Origin: Funneliformis mosseae
Taxonomy: Eukaryota > Glomeromycota > Glomeromycetes > Glomerales > Glomeraceae
DNA length: 34,726 bases
Assembly (NCBI GenBank): GCA_910592005.1
Contig: CAJVPP010000363.1
Span: forward strand, 1-34,726
Direction of reading: 5' to 3'
Both the position numbers and the translations under genes were made by a program. Of the stretch, positions 20,290 to 31,830 are shown one piece after another; within the stretch, counting starts at the first letter, position 1; each line of letters starts with the position of its first letter. Below the pieces are notes generated by a model. It searched no databases and was not told the origin of the DNA. It saw only the letters and a list, made by a program, of their open reading frames with translations.

Positions 20290-22675
20290 TTTCTCAAGGT
20301 AAATAAAATGAGACCAAATAAAGGAATAAATATCCGGGCAGATCAAACAACATCTTTACATAGAAAAAGTCAAAAATAGATGACTCCGAGATGATCAGCA
20401 TTTTCGGACAGATTCCGTTAATGAATATAATTTCTTATTAGGAGGGTTCCGGTTGGGTCTGTGCAAATGTATCCGAGAAATTGGAATTTAAGATTGATTG
20501 GCGCAGCCCATCCAACATAAATTTAAAACATATCACATTTGATTGATGATGATGATGTTACATTAAAGGATAAATAAATGTATCACGGAATTTGTCATGT
20601 TTTTCATAATAATAAAGAATTCATATAACCGAAATGAATCCCCCCCCCTTTTTTTTTGCTTATTTAAAAGTACCAGATTTAAGAAAGAAAGGGAAAATAG
20701 ATATCGAAACTTTCAAAAGATAAAGTTGTCTTACAACGAGCTTTTTTTTTTGAGATACAAAATTGATTAAATTAATTATTGTTTACAAGTCACACCGCAC
20801 TAACGTCAAAAAGGGGGAAGAAAAAAATTTAGTATTGTTACGAGAAGGAAAAAAAAAAAAAAATTTAAAAAAGTAAATAAATCCATAAATGAAATTAGCG
20901 CATCACGACTTTTTAAAAATTTCTATTTCATTGATTACATCTTACATCATAGCATAATCCCATTTCTTGAATAGGTTACTTCATTTAATTAAAGTTTATA
21001 TTATGCATATAATGCATGATGATTTACGCTATTTCCTAATTCATCAGATTCTAATAAAATAAATTAAAATGATTGGTGAACTTTCAACAAATGAATGAGA
21101 AAAATAAATAAAAAGGAAATATGTTCTGATTTAAAAGTATTATCAGTTTCATATGGAAATTCAAAAAAGGTTTGGTTGGGGATCATACCATTTAACCCAT
21201 AATTGCTTTTTGTATATGGATAAATGAAAGATTGGTGTCTAACTTTTTAAAAATAACACCTCCTAACTATAAATGTCTCCAAACGTTTCATCTCTTTTTT
21301 ATTGCCTTCCCCAAAAATTGATTTGATGATCTAAGCGAAATAAAATGTATTATAATTGAATCCATTCTTTTAAATGGTAGCATGCATTTTCATGTAAAGG
21401 ATCGATTACAATGTAGATAATAATAAAATTCATTCATAGGTGCCTTAAGACATTAAATTGATTGCCGGCGCAGTACAAACCCAGGTTAATATGCAGAGTC
21501 AAGTGCAAAATATAACTATATATAGACGTAAACAATTTTTCGGAACTAAATTTAGATTATTTTTCTTTTTTTGAAAAAAAAGTTTGAGGATTTTTATTTA
21601 TCGCGCAAGATAAACATAAATGTATTTAGTTGGTTGATCACCTCACAAGAAAGAAAAAATATATATATACTTGTATATAAATTCAAAAAAAGGTTATTTT
21701 TTTCCTTTACAACAACGCCGAAAGCTTCATACAAAGTCATCAAACCCTTTTTTTTTTTTTTTTTCCTTGCTTTATTTTTTTTTATAGAAAAGATTATTTC
21801 TTAAAATAACTTTTTTTTTTTTTTTTTTTTTTTCAGAAAGTTCTAAAAGGATTTCGCTCTTTTGTTTGTACCCTCCAGTTAATATATCATACATATATAT
21901 ACATGGTTATTTTTTTCTATCATTTTCACAAACCAATTATATTATTCAACAAAAAAATCCTCAGACAACGACACAATCAAATTTTCCAATCCATAATTTT
22001 CTAATATAAACAAAGCCAAGAGAATAAATTTTTTTTTAATTTTTTTTTTTCCTTTGATTGATAGCTATATAAATAATCATAAGAACTGTCCCTTTTGCAA
22101 ACAAATCTTTTTAAAAAAAAAAGCGAACTTTTAACGATCGAAAATTATTTTTTATTATTATTATTTATTTATTTATATAATATAATATAAAATATTTATA
22201 ATATAATAATAAAATATATTTTTATTTATATTTATAATTTTTTTGAATGCAACCTTCTATTATTGTAAATATATATTTTTATAAAGTCAGGTTTCATTCC
22301 GTCATAAGAAATAAGTCAGCCTCAAATATCAGTTCTGTATTTCTTACTTTATTCCGCCCGCAATAAATACAATAAATACAACATACGTACATACACATAT
22401 ATATATATATATACACAATACACACAACTCACTAAAAATAAAAAATTTAAAAATCACCTTTTTTTTTATCCTTTTTTTTTTTTTTTTTTTTTCCTCCTCA
22501 AGATAAATATACATACATCTTTACATCCTTTTCATACTATCCCTTGAATAAAATACATAACCAAGCAAAATTTTGATTAACTCAACCTTATTTTTTTTTC
22601 TTTTTCCTTTTTATTTCAATAAATCTTTTCTATAAGAGATTTTTTTTTTTCTTCTTTTCAAAAATAAAATAAAAC
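20290..22675 (+). promoter_or_regulatory. Long upstream region of the Ser-rich gene, rich in poly-T tracts and a TA microsatellite
   Basis: Over 2 kb without a supported gene. It contains a C9T10 run at about 20640-20658, repeated long T tracts (about 21749-21764, 21811-21833, 22475-22492), and an (AT)8 microsatellite at 22397-22413 within ACATAC/CACAAC text. A T/C-rich leader precedes the ATG at 22676. Poly-T/CT-rich leaders are typical of highly AT-rich fungal promoters. No single TATA box stands out. A 77-codon frame at 21571-21804 is an effect of the T tracts. Confidence 0.4.
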
Positions 22676-24577
22676 ATGAGCGTAGACACGATATCGGATG
22701 ATGCTGCTGCCGTATTTTCAAGATTACAACTAGCTAGAGCATTGAAGGAGGATCCAGAAAACATCTATAGTGCGGAAGAAAGTGCCATCTTTCAGAGGCA
22801 ACGGAACACCTTTGCTTTACAACAACCAACGAATGAATTTCACCTGCCGCGTCCATTGAGTTTGTTAATTCCTCCAATTTTAAATGATGACGAAGAAGAC
22901 AAATCTTCTCAGCCGAACACGCCAATCCAAACAAAACATTCTTCGCAACAGGTCTCTCAACAAGTTAGGCGTCAAAGTCAGGCCTTTACTTCAAGTCCGA
23001 GGACTAGTGTCATAATACCTGAAGAAAGACGTGGTAGCGGTAGTAAAACCTTACTGGACGTGAGACAATCAATGTTGGAAAATAGGCATATCATACATAA
23101 TGCTAATCCTTTTTCCACCTCATCAAGTCATAGAACTTCCATGATACTTCAACAAAACAAAACCCTTCCTGGTAAGAGTTGTATATAAAAATATAAAATA
23201 GCACGATCTAGTAAATAGGCTGTGTTACACAAGCCCGCCACTTAACGCATTTTAGTATCCTCTTAACTGGTATGCATAAACCTGATTATTAATCATATGA
23301 ATTCACGTTGTACATTATTGAAATAGATGCTATTGGAAAATTGAAACCTGGAAATGTCACTAATTCTCGACCGAATTCATTACTTGTATCATCACCTCGT
23401 CCAACTTCAACTTATACCATTAATGCCGCAAATTCCCGACCAACTTCGTTTTATAAACAGAATAAATCATTCATCCCTCAAGATTCTGAAGAGAATGATG
23501 AGGAAAGTGAACCTTCCGTCAATTCTCCTAAACCCAAATCACAGAAATCAAGTAAGATTAAAAAGTCGAGTTCATCATCATCGGATGGTTCGGATTCTCC
23601 TCCAACATTACCTCCGATTAAGAGCATTTCCAGTCAATCTATAATTCTGGAAAAAGTTGATGAAGAAGATGATTCTTCCGATGAATCTGGTTCCGAACAT
23701 GATGATGATGATGATGATGATTCAAGCGAAGATGATACTCCACTTGCCTTAAAATCTACTCCCAAAATTAAAGTAGCCCCTCCTCCTCGAATTACAACGA
23801 TGAGGAAAAATAGTAACGGAAGGATTGAAGCATGGCTTGAACATGGTAATTTTCTCTCTCTTTTCCTTTTCCTTTCTTAAAAAAAAAACACACCCGGCTC
23901 AACAAATTCTAATAATTTCAGTGTCGGGTTCTCCTGAAGGTTCACCAAATCAGTCTCCAACACGTTCTCATTCTCCACGTGTGAGAACTTCGCACAATAT
24001 GAATCAACACAATTCACGTCCACTTGTGGCGAGTAAAAGAACGTCTCTTGTAGTTGAACCTGTTCACCAAGCACAAAGTCGTCGTCGCCCTATATCGGCT
24101 TTTGTTCCCGGCGATAAACACTTACCTCAACCTGATATTCATCAACCAAGAAAGAGAGCTAATAGCGAATTTGTACCGAGAAAACGAACGGATTCGATGT
24201 TAATTGAACCTCCAATCCCACATGGACGTGTTTCTCCAAATCCTCGTCAGGACTCTGGTTATTGGGCAAAAGATACTTTATTAGCTTTATCTGAAGATTT
24301 CCGTCATGTAAATTTGATGAATGATATGAGTGCACCATCAACGAAGAGTAAGAATTCTAACATTAGTAACGGTAGCAGCAATAAATCAACCAATCGGCAC
24401 AGACGTAATGGAAGCGGAAACATTAATAAACCTAGTTCTCCAAAATTACAAATTCCAGTCGGTGGCCATGGTTCACACACAAATAATAATATGAATAAAC
24501 GGCTTTCTTCTGAACTCTTAATCCCTTCAAACAGGAATTCTATTTTATATCAACAAAAAAATCGTATTAGATCTTAA
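22676..24577 (+). CDS. Ser-rich, intrinsically disordered protein with repeated basophilic phosphosite-like motifs (3 exons, 556 aa)
   Basis: The exons are 22676-23171, 23327-23845 and 23922-24577. Both introns are phase 1 and the joined frame is open for 556 codons. Residues 1-60 are the only region likely to fold (AVFSRLQLARALKEDPENIY). The rest is Ser/Pro/Asn/Arg-rich. An acidic Asp/Ser tract occupies about 276-302 and is followed by APPPRITTM. Basic phosphosite-like motifs recur: RRQS (Ser101), RTSVIIP (109-115), HRTSMIL, KRTSLVVEP (377-385), RRRPISAFVP (392-401), RKRANSEFVP (415-424), RKRTDSMLIEP (425-435) and KRLSSELLIP (531-540). NSRP-x-S repeats occur in residues 178-205. No transmembrane segment or signal peptide is seen. 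The family is not recognised; a regulatory or scaffold protein controlled by PKA-like kinases or 14-3-3 binding is an inference. An upstream exon cannot be excluded. Confidence 0.85.
23172..23326 (+). other. Intron 1 of the Ser-rich gene
   Basis: The donor GTAAGA is at 23172 and the acceptor AAATAG ends at 23326 (155 nt). It splits a codon after its first base, forming GAT (Asp166). Candidate branch sites are CTGAT and TTAAT at about 23282-23294. Confidence 0.8.
23846..23921 (+). other. Intron 2 of the Ser-rich gene
   Basis: The donor GTAATT is at 23846, the CTAAT branch site at about 23909-23913, and the acceptor TTTCAG ends at 23921 (76 nt). Splicing forms GTG (Val339) and carries the frame into exon 3. 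Confidence 0.85.
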
Positions 24578-24929
24578 TCAAAGACATTTTTATTCATTTT
24601 GGTTGGTTAAATTATACTTTTATAGTAATTTTGAATTGGAATGTATCCAAAAACATTTGTACGAGTTTTAACGATATTTAAATGAATATTATTCATTAGT
24701 TGTACTTTTATTATTGACAATTGTTTTTCTTTGTAATTTTTTTTGATTTTTTTTTTTTTTTTTTTTTTTCTTTTTTTTCTGATTGTGAATAATAATATAA
24801 TAATATACTTTTTATTTTTCGATACAAGTCAGCGGGAATTGTTTGTGTATACTAGATGATACTAGACGTTTGGTAGATCATCGACAAAAAAAAAAAAAAG
24901 TATTATTTATAAAATTAAAATTAGTTTTG

Positions 24930-24935
24930 AATAAA
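24930..24935 (+). terminator. Polyadenylation signal of the Ser-rich gene
   Basis: AATAAA lies about 350 bp after the stop codon, beyond a poly-T tract (about 24743-24779) and an A13 run (about 24887-24899). It is the first canonical hexamer I saw downstream of the stop codon. Confidence 0.4.
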
Positions 24936-24999
24936 GATGACGATAAACTTACAAAATCTATCAAATTGGCAGTAGAATTTATTGATTTCTTCTAAAATT

Positions 25000-27880
25000 T
25001 AACATTTTACATTTTCCTTCTTTAAATTTACAACTCTTTTTTAGCTTTTAAATTTCTTATCTTTGTGAGTAATATGGACCCTTTCTATTGCATATAATCT
25101 TAAATTTAGATTTAATACCTAACTCCTTGTTTCAAGTTATTTTTAGCAAGGAATTAAATGTTTTTACTTTATTCTTTAATTTTTCGTTTATTTAATTATT
25201 AATTATTTTTTTTTTTTTTTATCTTCTTTTAATCTTTTAGTTGCTTTGATTCTTCATTTGATAATTTTTTTTTTTTCTTATACATTTTAAATCGTTATAT
25301 TCTTTTTCATTTTATTCTTATTTAATATCGCTTTTTCCTTTTAATTATTATAATTAAAATATACAGTATTATTTAAATAAATATTGTATGTATAAAAATT
25401 TTTAAATTAATTTTAAAACGAGATATTTTAAATCTATTCTTTATAAATAGATAAATATTATTATAAAAAAAAATAATCTTATATTATACTTTAATTCAAA
25501 TATATAATTTCTTAAAAAAAAAAATACTTTTTAAAAAAAATTATCTTATTTATTTTAAAATTAATAACTTCTTAATTAATAATCTTTTAATATTTTAAAA
25601 TAAATTTTATTTTTTATTCTTAATAGATTTAATGAAATATTAAAATAAGTTAATATACTTTTTGTAATATCATATATAACACTTATTTTATAAAGAATAA
25701 TATATTGTACAAATTAAGATTGTATACTAATTGGTAGTTATATATTCCATAATTTAGTAATATAAGTTTTAAATACTTTTTAGAAAGTATTTAAGTAAAT
25801 TTTCAATTCCATTATCTGGAAATATATATAATATATATTCAATATTCTAAAAAATAAAATAAATAAATTAGTATATAAGTCTTTCAGATATTATATTCAA
25901 TTTTAATTTTATCAAAATTAATATTAATATAATATAATTATTATGATCCTTTAAATAAATTACCTAATTTTTAATCTGATTAATCTTAACTAATCTTAAC
26001 CAATACTTTTTTTTAACTTATCAATATATTCAAAATTAAATTCTAAATATATTTATTATAAGAAAATCTTTTAATACTTTAATAATATCTCTAAAAAAAC
26101 TTCTCATTAATACTTGATAGTTTAATTATAATATTAAGGTTTATGATCTTTAAATTCACATATTTTCTTTTTTTTCTAATTTAATATAGATTCATTAAAT
26201 AAAATAAACTAATAAAATTATATAAAAAACTTTTAATTTATAATATTATTTTTAAATTTAACCTTTTAAGTTATTATAGTATCAGTTATAAATTAGTTTC
26301 ATATAAAGAATAGACTTAAATTAAATTACATAAATAATAATTTGTTTATTAAAAAATAATATTAAGTTATTAAATAAAAAGTTTAATATAGAAATTTATA
26401 AAAATATTATATTTTATGATATATAATTTTCATAAAATTACAATGTATTATATATATTTTTTTCTTTAATAAAAAATTTAAACTTAATATGAAAAAGTAA
26501 AATAAAAAAATATATAAAATATATATTTTATAATTATTTAATAATGAAAATTACATATAAAATATATTTTTTATAATGATTTAATAGATAAAAAATCATG
26601 TATAGAATGTATACTTTATAATAATTTAACAAATGAAAAAATCATTTTATAAAATGTATATTTTATAATTATATGATAGATAAAAATTCAGATTTTTTAT
26701 TTTTTAATAATGTAATTATTATAAATTTATTAAATTTTAAAATTGATGTAAAAATATAAAATAAAAGTAAAAATTAATATAATAATTATCTCTTATAATT
26801 CTATTTAAAACTTATTTAGATTGATTAGAATTAAAAATTTATATCTAATAATTAAATTATCATTAAAAATTTAAATAAACTATCAAAAATGTAAAAGTTG
26901 TAATTTGACTAAATCAGAATTTTTAGTTAATTTAAAAATTCTTTCTTTTTATATTTATCTAAAAAGTTAGTTTAAAAAAAATTAAACTTAAAACTAAAAG
27001 CATTTAACATTTTTAATTATTAGTTAGTAATATATTTAAATAAGTAGTAAATATTTGTATATTATTACTTTTTTTGTATTTAAAAATATCTTCAAATAAA
27101 AAAACTTAAATATTATCATAAAGATTATAATAATAAAATATAATACTAATATTAATATAAGTAGGATTATTAAAAGAAAAAAATATTTTTAAAAAAGAGA
27201 AAATATTATTTATATAATTCTTTTAAAAAGAGTAATAATTCTTATATATTAATAGAAAGATCTAAAAAAATTGAATAATAACTGATAAATTAAATAAGTA
27301 GATTAGTTGATATAAATAGTTATTTTATAGTAAGAAATATTAAAGAAGTTAAAAATAATATTCTTAAATAGAAAAAATTTATAAATTTGAAAAATAAAGA
27401 TAAAAACATGTATCAAAAATCTTTATATAATAATCAAGATATGTATATCTTATCTTATTTTAATTCTATATAATTTTTTATTATAGATCTTATATACTGT
27501 TTTTTTCTTAAAATTGTAAAATAGATTATAATAAAACTATAGATTAAAAAAAATAAGCTGATACTAACTGATCTTATAATTATACAAAAAAAGCTGATAG
27601 AATACAAGTATTAGTATACTTTTAAATAAAATAGATATAGAGAAAAATTTTCTAATTATAGTTATATTAATATATAAATAACTATTATTTAAGATTTTTA
27701 GAAGAAACTGATTGAAAATTTTTAACAAAATTTGTTTATTTCTGTAATTTTAACATATAAATTAGTACTAAAAAATGATCTAATAGAAGCTTATCAGTAT
27801 CTAATAAAATGATTAAAGAAATTGAATAAACTTATAAATCTAAAAAATATTTCAAATTTATATTTATGTATACATTTATA
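25000..27880. other. AT-rich desert
   Basis: No reading frame with coding character was found on either strand. Apart from the 45-bp tandem array at 26513-26692, the sequence is very AT-rich and was not resolved into further elements. Confidence 0.5.
26513..26692 (+). repeat. Minisatellite, four units of about 45 bp
   Basis: Units start at 26513, 26556, 26601 and 26648, each beginning TATA(A/G)AAT(A/G)TATA followed by TTTATAAT, a TTTAAT-like block and a run ending AAAATCA or similar. Spacing is 43, 45 and 47 bp. Confidence 0.65.
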
Positions 27881-27890
27881 TAAATATATA

Positions 27891-28040
27891 CAGTCAACTC
27901 TTATTATAACGAACTTTATGTTCTAGACCTTAACTTTGCTATAAGGCTATAGTGAAGATTTTAAAAGATTTAATTAGTCAATTCACTATAACAAGAGTAT
28001 TATATTTGTTTAAAAAATTCATTATATCAAGAGATAACTG
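27891..28040. mobile_element. pogo/Tigger-like MITE, 150 bp
   Basis: The left end CAGTCAACTCTTATTATAAC continues GAACTTT. The reverse complement of the right end reads CAGTTATCTCTTGATATAAT and GAATTTT. About 20 of 27 bases agree, and most differences are C/T or G/A. TA flanks both sides (27889-27890, 28041-28042). The CAGT-x3-CTCT-x4-TATAACGAA form is what I know of pogo/Tigger termini. No ORF is present. Confidence 0.7.
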
Positions 28041-28645
28041 TATTAGTTTATAATCTTATATTTACTTTTTAGTATTACTTTATAAATTGAATAAATAGAT
28101 TACTAAGTAATTATATAATCTTTATTATTATTTAATATTAAATAATATTATTTTAATTTTTGAAATTATTTTAAAATTATTTTATAATAATCATAAAAGA
28201 ATTAAATTTTAACTTATAAAAATTATTCAAAATAATACTTTTTAGATAAATTAATTTTTTGTATTAAATAAAATTAATATTTTAAAAATCTCAAATTATT
28301 AAACTAAATTTAATTAAAAGTCTTTTCATGTATAATGAAATATTTTGATAAAGAATATCAAATATTTTACTTATTATTAATAAAAATAGAATAAAATACA
28401 GTTTATGATTCTAAATTATTTTTAGACTCTTTTTTAAGTTTATTTAAAAATGTAATCTTACTATAAAAACTTTAATATTTATTAGCTGAATTTTATTATA
28501 AAATATATAATTAAGATTACTTGTTTAAACTCATTTTGGATTTGGCAAAATGTCTAAATTATAGTTTTGCTAATTTTTTACTAAAGTTTTGATATAATTT
28601 CACATTTTTATAATCTTTGATATAGTTTTACCTTTTTTAGAATTT

Positions 28646-28737
28646 CACAGATTTTTTAATAAGGTTTAATATAATTTCGTTAAATTTTACCTTTTTTTAT
28701 TTAGATAACTTTCAAAACCTTTAAGTTTCGTCTACAA
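28646..28737 (+). repeat. Dispersed direct repeat, copy A (less mutated)
   Basis: About 92 bp beginning CACAGATTTTTTAATAAGG aligns with 30097-30189. This copy keeps C and G at sites where the other has T or A. Confidence 0.75.
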
Positions 28738-28742
28738 CCTTA

Positions 28743-30096
28743 TATATATAAAAAATTTATTACGTTATGATATATTTATAAAATTTTAAAATTTTATTCT
28801 TGTTGAGTTAAATTTTAATTAATTTAATCAATTAAGAATTAGAATAGAAATATTTAAGTTAAAATTATTTTTTTAATATATTGAATCAGCAAAAATATTA
28901 GTTTATTATTTTATGAATAATTATACTTTTGAGATATATTTTAATCAAGTTCAATTCCTTTTACATACAAATTATCTATTAAAAGTTAAGATTTATCTTT
29001 TAATATTTATAAGATAATATAAGCTAACTGAATATTATAATATTAAATGTTATTATAAAATAGATAATAATAATAAATCTTATAACATTAAGTTATAAAA
29101 ATCAGAATTTATAAATAAAAAAATATTATATTTTACTTATTTATAATATTTTAAATTAATTTATTTTAGAAAGTTTTAAATCAGTCAAAGAAAAAATCAA
29201 AAAAAAATATATTAATTATTCTGATAAATAGAAATTTTATATTTAATTAATGGTATGTGATTTTTTTAAATTTTTTAAGAAAGAATTTTCTTGTTAATTT
29301 ATAAATTTATATTTTAATTTATTATATTTATTGTTAATTAATATTATATTTAACTTATTTTTATTTTAATTTAAAATATTAATATATTAATTAATTAGAA
29401 TAATTAAGTAATATATTTTTAAATTACAAGATAATTATATTACTTTTTTAAATTAAATAAATTATTATGAAAAATTTACTAATATTTAAGAGCTTTTTAT
29501 ATATATATATATTTTTTATTATAAATATAATTGCTTTTTATATATGAATAACTATTTAATGAAACATATTTTCAAATTAAAAAGTGAAAATAAAAACTTT
29601 ATTTTTTATTATTTTTTAAATATAAAAAAAAAAGTATTTTATATATTAATTAATTTGATACAATAATCAGTAAACTAAAATAATTACTTATTAAAATATT
29701 GATTATTACAGAATGTATAACCAATCAGATGTTTTAATAAATTTTTGATTTCTTTTATAAATATCATGATTATAATTAAATATTTATTATTTAGTAAATA
29801 TCTAATATAATTATATTAAATATTAGTAAATATCAATTTTTAATTTATTCTGATATTTATATAAAATTTGATAATCTATTTTTTTATTTGGTCTGTAATA
29901 GTTAAAGTAATTTTATAAAATAAAATTAATTAAATAAATTTTGATAATAAATAATTATACCAAAAAAATAAGAGTGCTTTTTTTTATTATTTTTAAGATA
30001 TAAATAATTGTAATATATTAATGTTTAAATTTATATCTCTTTTAAAAAAATAGATTAATCAGAACTTAAAACTGAATTAACATTAGATTTAAATTC
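28743..30096. other. AT-rich spacer, no gene seen
   Basis: Separates the two dispersed repeat copies. There is no gene-like ORF and no recognised element. Confidence 0.5.
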
Positions 30097-30189
30097 TATA
30101 GATTTTTTAATAAGATTTTAATATAATTTTATTAAATTTTATTTTTTATCATTTAGATAACTTATAAAATCTTTAAATTTTATTTAATA
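30097..30189 (+). repeat. Dispersed direct repeat, copy B (C-to-T / G-to-A depleted)
   Basis: The counterpart of 28646-28737 begins TATAGATTTTTTAATAAGA. In my hand alignment about 13 differences are C-to-T or G-to-A relative to copy A and about 3 are other substitutions, plus one T indel. Confidence 0.75.
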
Positions 30190-30570
30190 ATTTTAATTAT
30201 AAATTCAGTATTTAATAAATATTATATAAAATCAAATTATTTAAAATATAATATTTTTTTTTTAGTATTATAATGTAGCTTCAAATTATTTAGTATTATC
30301 ATATACTTTAATTAAGTACATCTTTTTTACTATAAAAATAATTAATTTCAGATGATTTTAAAAAATTTTTTCTTTTTAAAATTGTATCATTAAAATAATA
30401 TTTAAAATTATGTAAAATGATGATCTACCTAATGATTTGATGATTTATATAATCAAATGATTTTATAAATATAAACTGATCTAATATTTTAGATAAAACT
30501 AAAATATATTAACAGGTAAAATTTCTAAAACTTGTTAAAATTAATTTCACTATTAATCAGAAAATTGAAA

Positions 30571-30637
30571 TTTCTGAAACTTCTAAAATCTCCTAAACTT
30601 TTGAGATTTCTGAAACTTCTAAAACTTCTGAAACTTT
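30571..30637 (+). repeat. Degenerate 9-bp tandem repeat
   Basis: Units of the form TTCTGAAAC / TTCTAAAAC alternate with a few degenerate copies. Translated in one frame they give Ser-x-Thr triplets (SETSKTSET). Confidence 0.6.
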
Positions 30638-30850
30638 ATGAAATATTCAGAATTTCTAAGATCTCTAAACCTAAAAAAGTTTGTTTAATATATAAGTATA
30701 TATAAACGCGTAGTAATTACAGTTTAATTTTATAACATATAGTTATTTATTTATTATATAAATGTCTAATAATCTATTATATTGAGTGAAAACTCTTAAA
30801 TCACTTCTCAAGAGTTTATAATTATATTAGATAATACATAATAAAAAATA

Positions 30851-31830
30851 AAAAGTTCAAGTAGCAGGCCAAAGTCGCTTGTATAGAAAACCTATATTAA
30901 ACAAAATAATAAAATATCTGATGATTATTATAAGACCACTTACTTATACTGTAATACCTTTTGATATAAAGGTTTATCTCAAGTTTTAAAAACACGTTTT
31001 GCTAATAACTATCTCAAAATTCTAATAGAAATAATACAGTTATTTTTAAACTAATTTATTACAAAAGTTGAAGATTTTACAAATTATAAAAATAAAAAAT
31101 GAAAATATGATTACAGAACTAAACAGAAAAAAATAATAGATTTTTATGAAAACTTAAAGATTTCTCTAGAAAAAAGTTATGAAATTAATCAGGCATATAT
31201 GAAATCTTTTGTTATATGTAATATATCTTAGCATACAATTAAAAATTTATTTTTTGTAAAACTTTTAAAAACACTATATTTAAAATATATACTACTTTCT
31301 AAAGAATAACTTTCAGAAGAACTTTTTGACCAAGAAATAGCTATTATAAACAGACAGGTTATTAGAGAGTTACAAAACTCTACAAACTTAATATTATGTA
31401 AATAATAAAATTATTCAATTTTAAAAATTTTTAATTATTAATCAATATTAATCATTTTATTCTTTTTAAAAAATTTAATAAATGGATTAATATAACAAAT
31501 AAATTAATTTAGATTTTCTTATTTATACACCTTCTCATAAAGAATATTTGTAATATTTAAAGGATTTATCAAATGAAAGTTATATTACTTTCTTTTTAAT
31601 AAAAAAATAGAAGAAGTAATTATAAAAATTGGGCTAAAAAAATTTTCAGTAATAGTAATAATTATAGGAGCAAACATTCAAAATATTTATAAAATAATTA
31701 CTAAAAATTTAATTTCTAAGAATATATGTAATATTTCTTTTGTAAATCAAATTTTAACTCAATATAATACAATTGTGATTTTTTTCAAAAAAATCATCAG
31801 AAAGATAATTATTTATAATTTTTTCTAATT
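30851..31830 (+). pseudogene. Decayed hAT transposase with BED-type finger remnant
   Basis: Plus-strand text in order is: QVAGQSRLYRKP; a BED-finger remnant TYLYCNTF*YKGLSQVLKT then ANNYLKI, where one expected Cys is Tyr, the Trp is TGA (30962-30964) and the final Cys is Tyr; INQAYMKSFVICNIS*HTIK (TAG at 31229-31231 where Trp is expected); LSEELFDQEIAIINRQVIRE; LQNSTNLILC; and KIEEVIIKIGLKKFSVIV followed by GAN. In hAT transposases the last segment normally reads T-D-N-G-A-N with a catalytic Asp; here the T-D-N positions are all Ile (D and N codons 31661-31666). Further decayed text probably continues to about 32.4 kb. It is not functional. Family assignment is from motif order recalled from AM-fungal hAT elements. 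Confidence 0.6.

Noticed and set aside
21571..21804. Plus-strand 77-codon ORF ending in poly-Phe
   Set aside because: Non-ATG start, and the end is translated poly-T tract in the promoter region of the Ser-rich gene.
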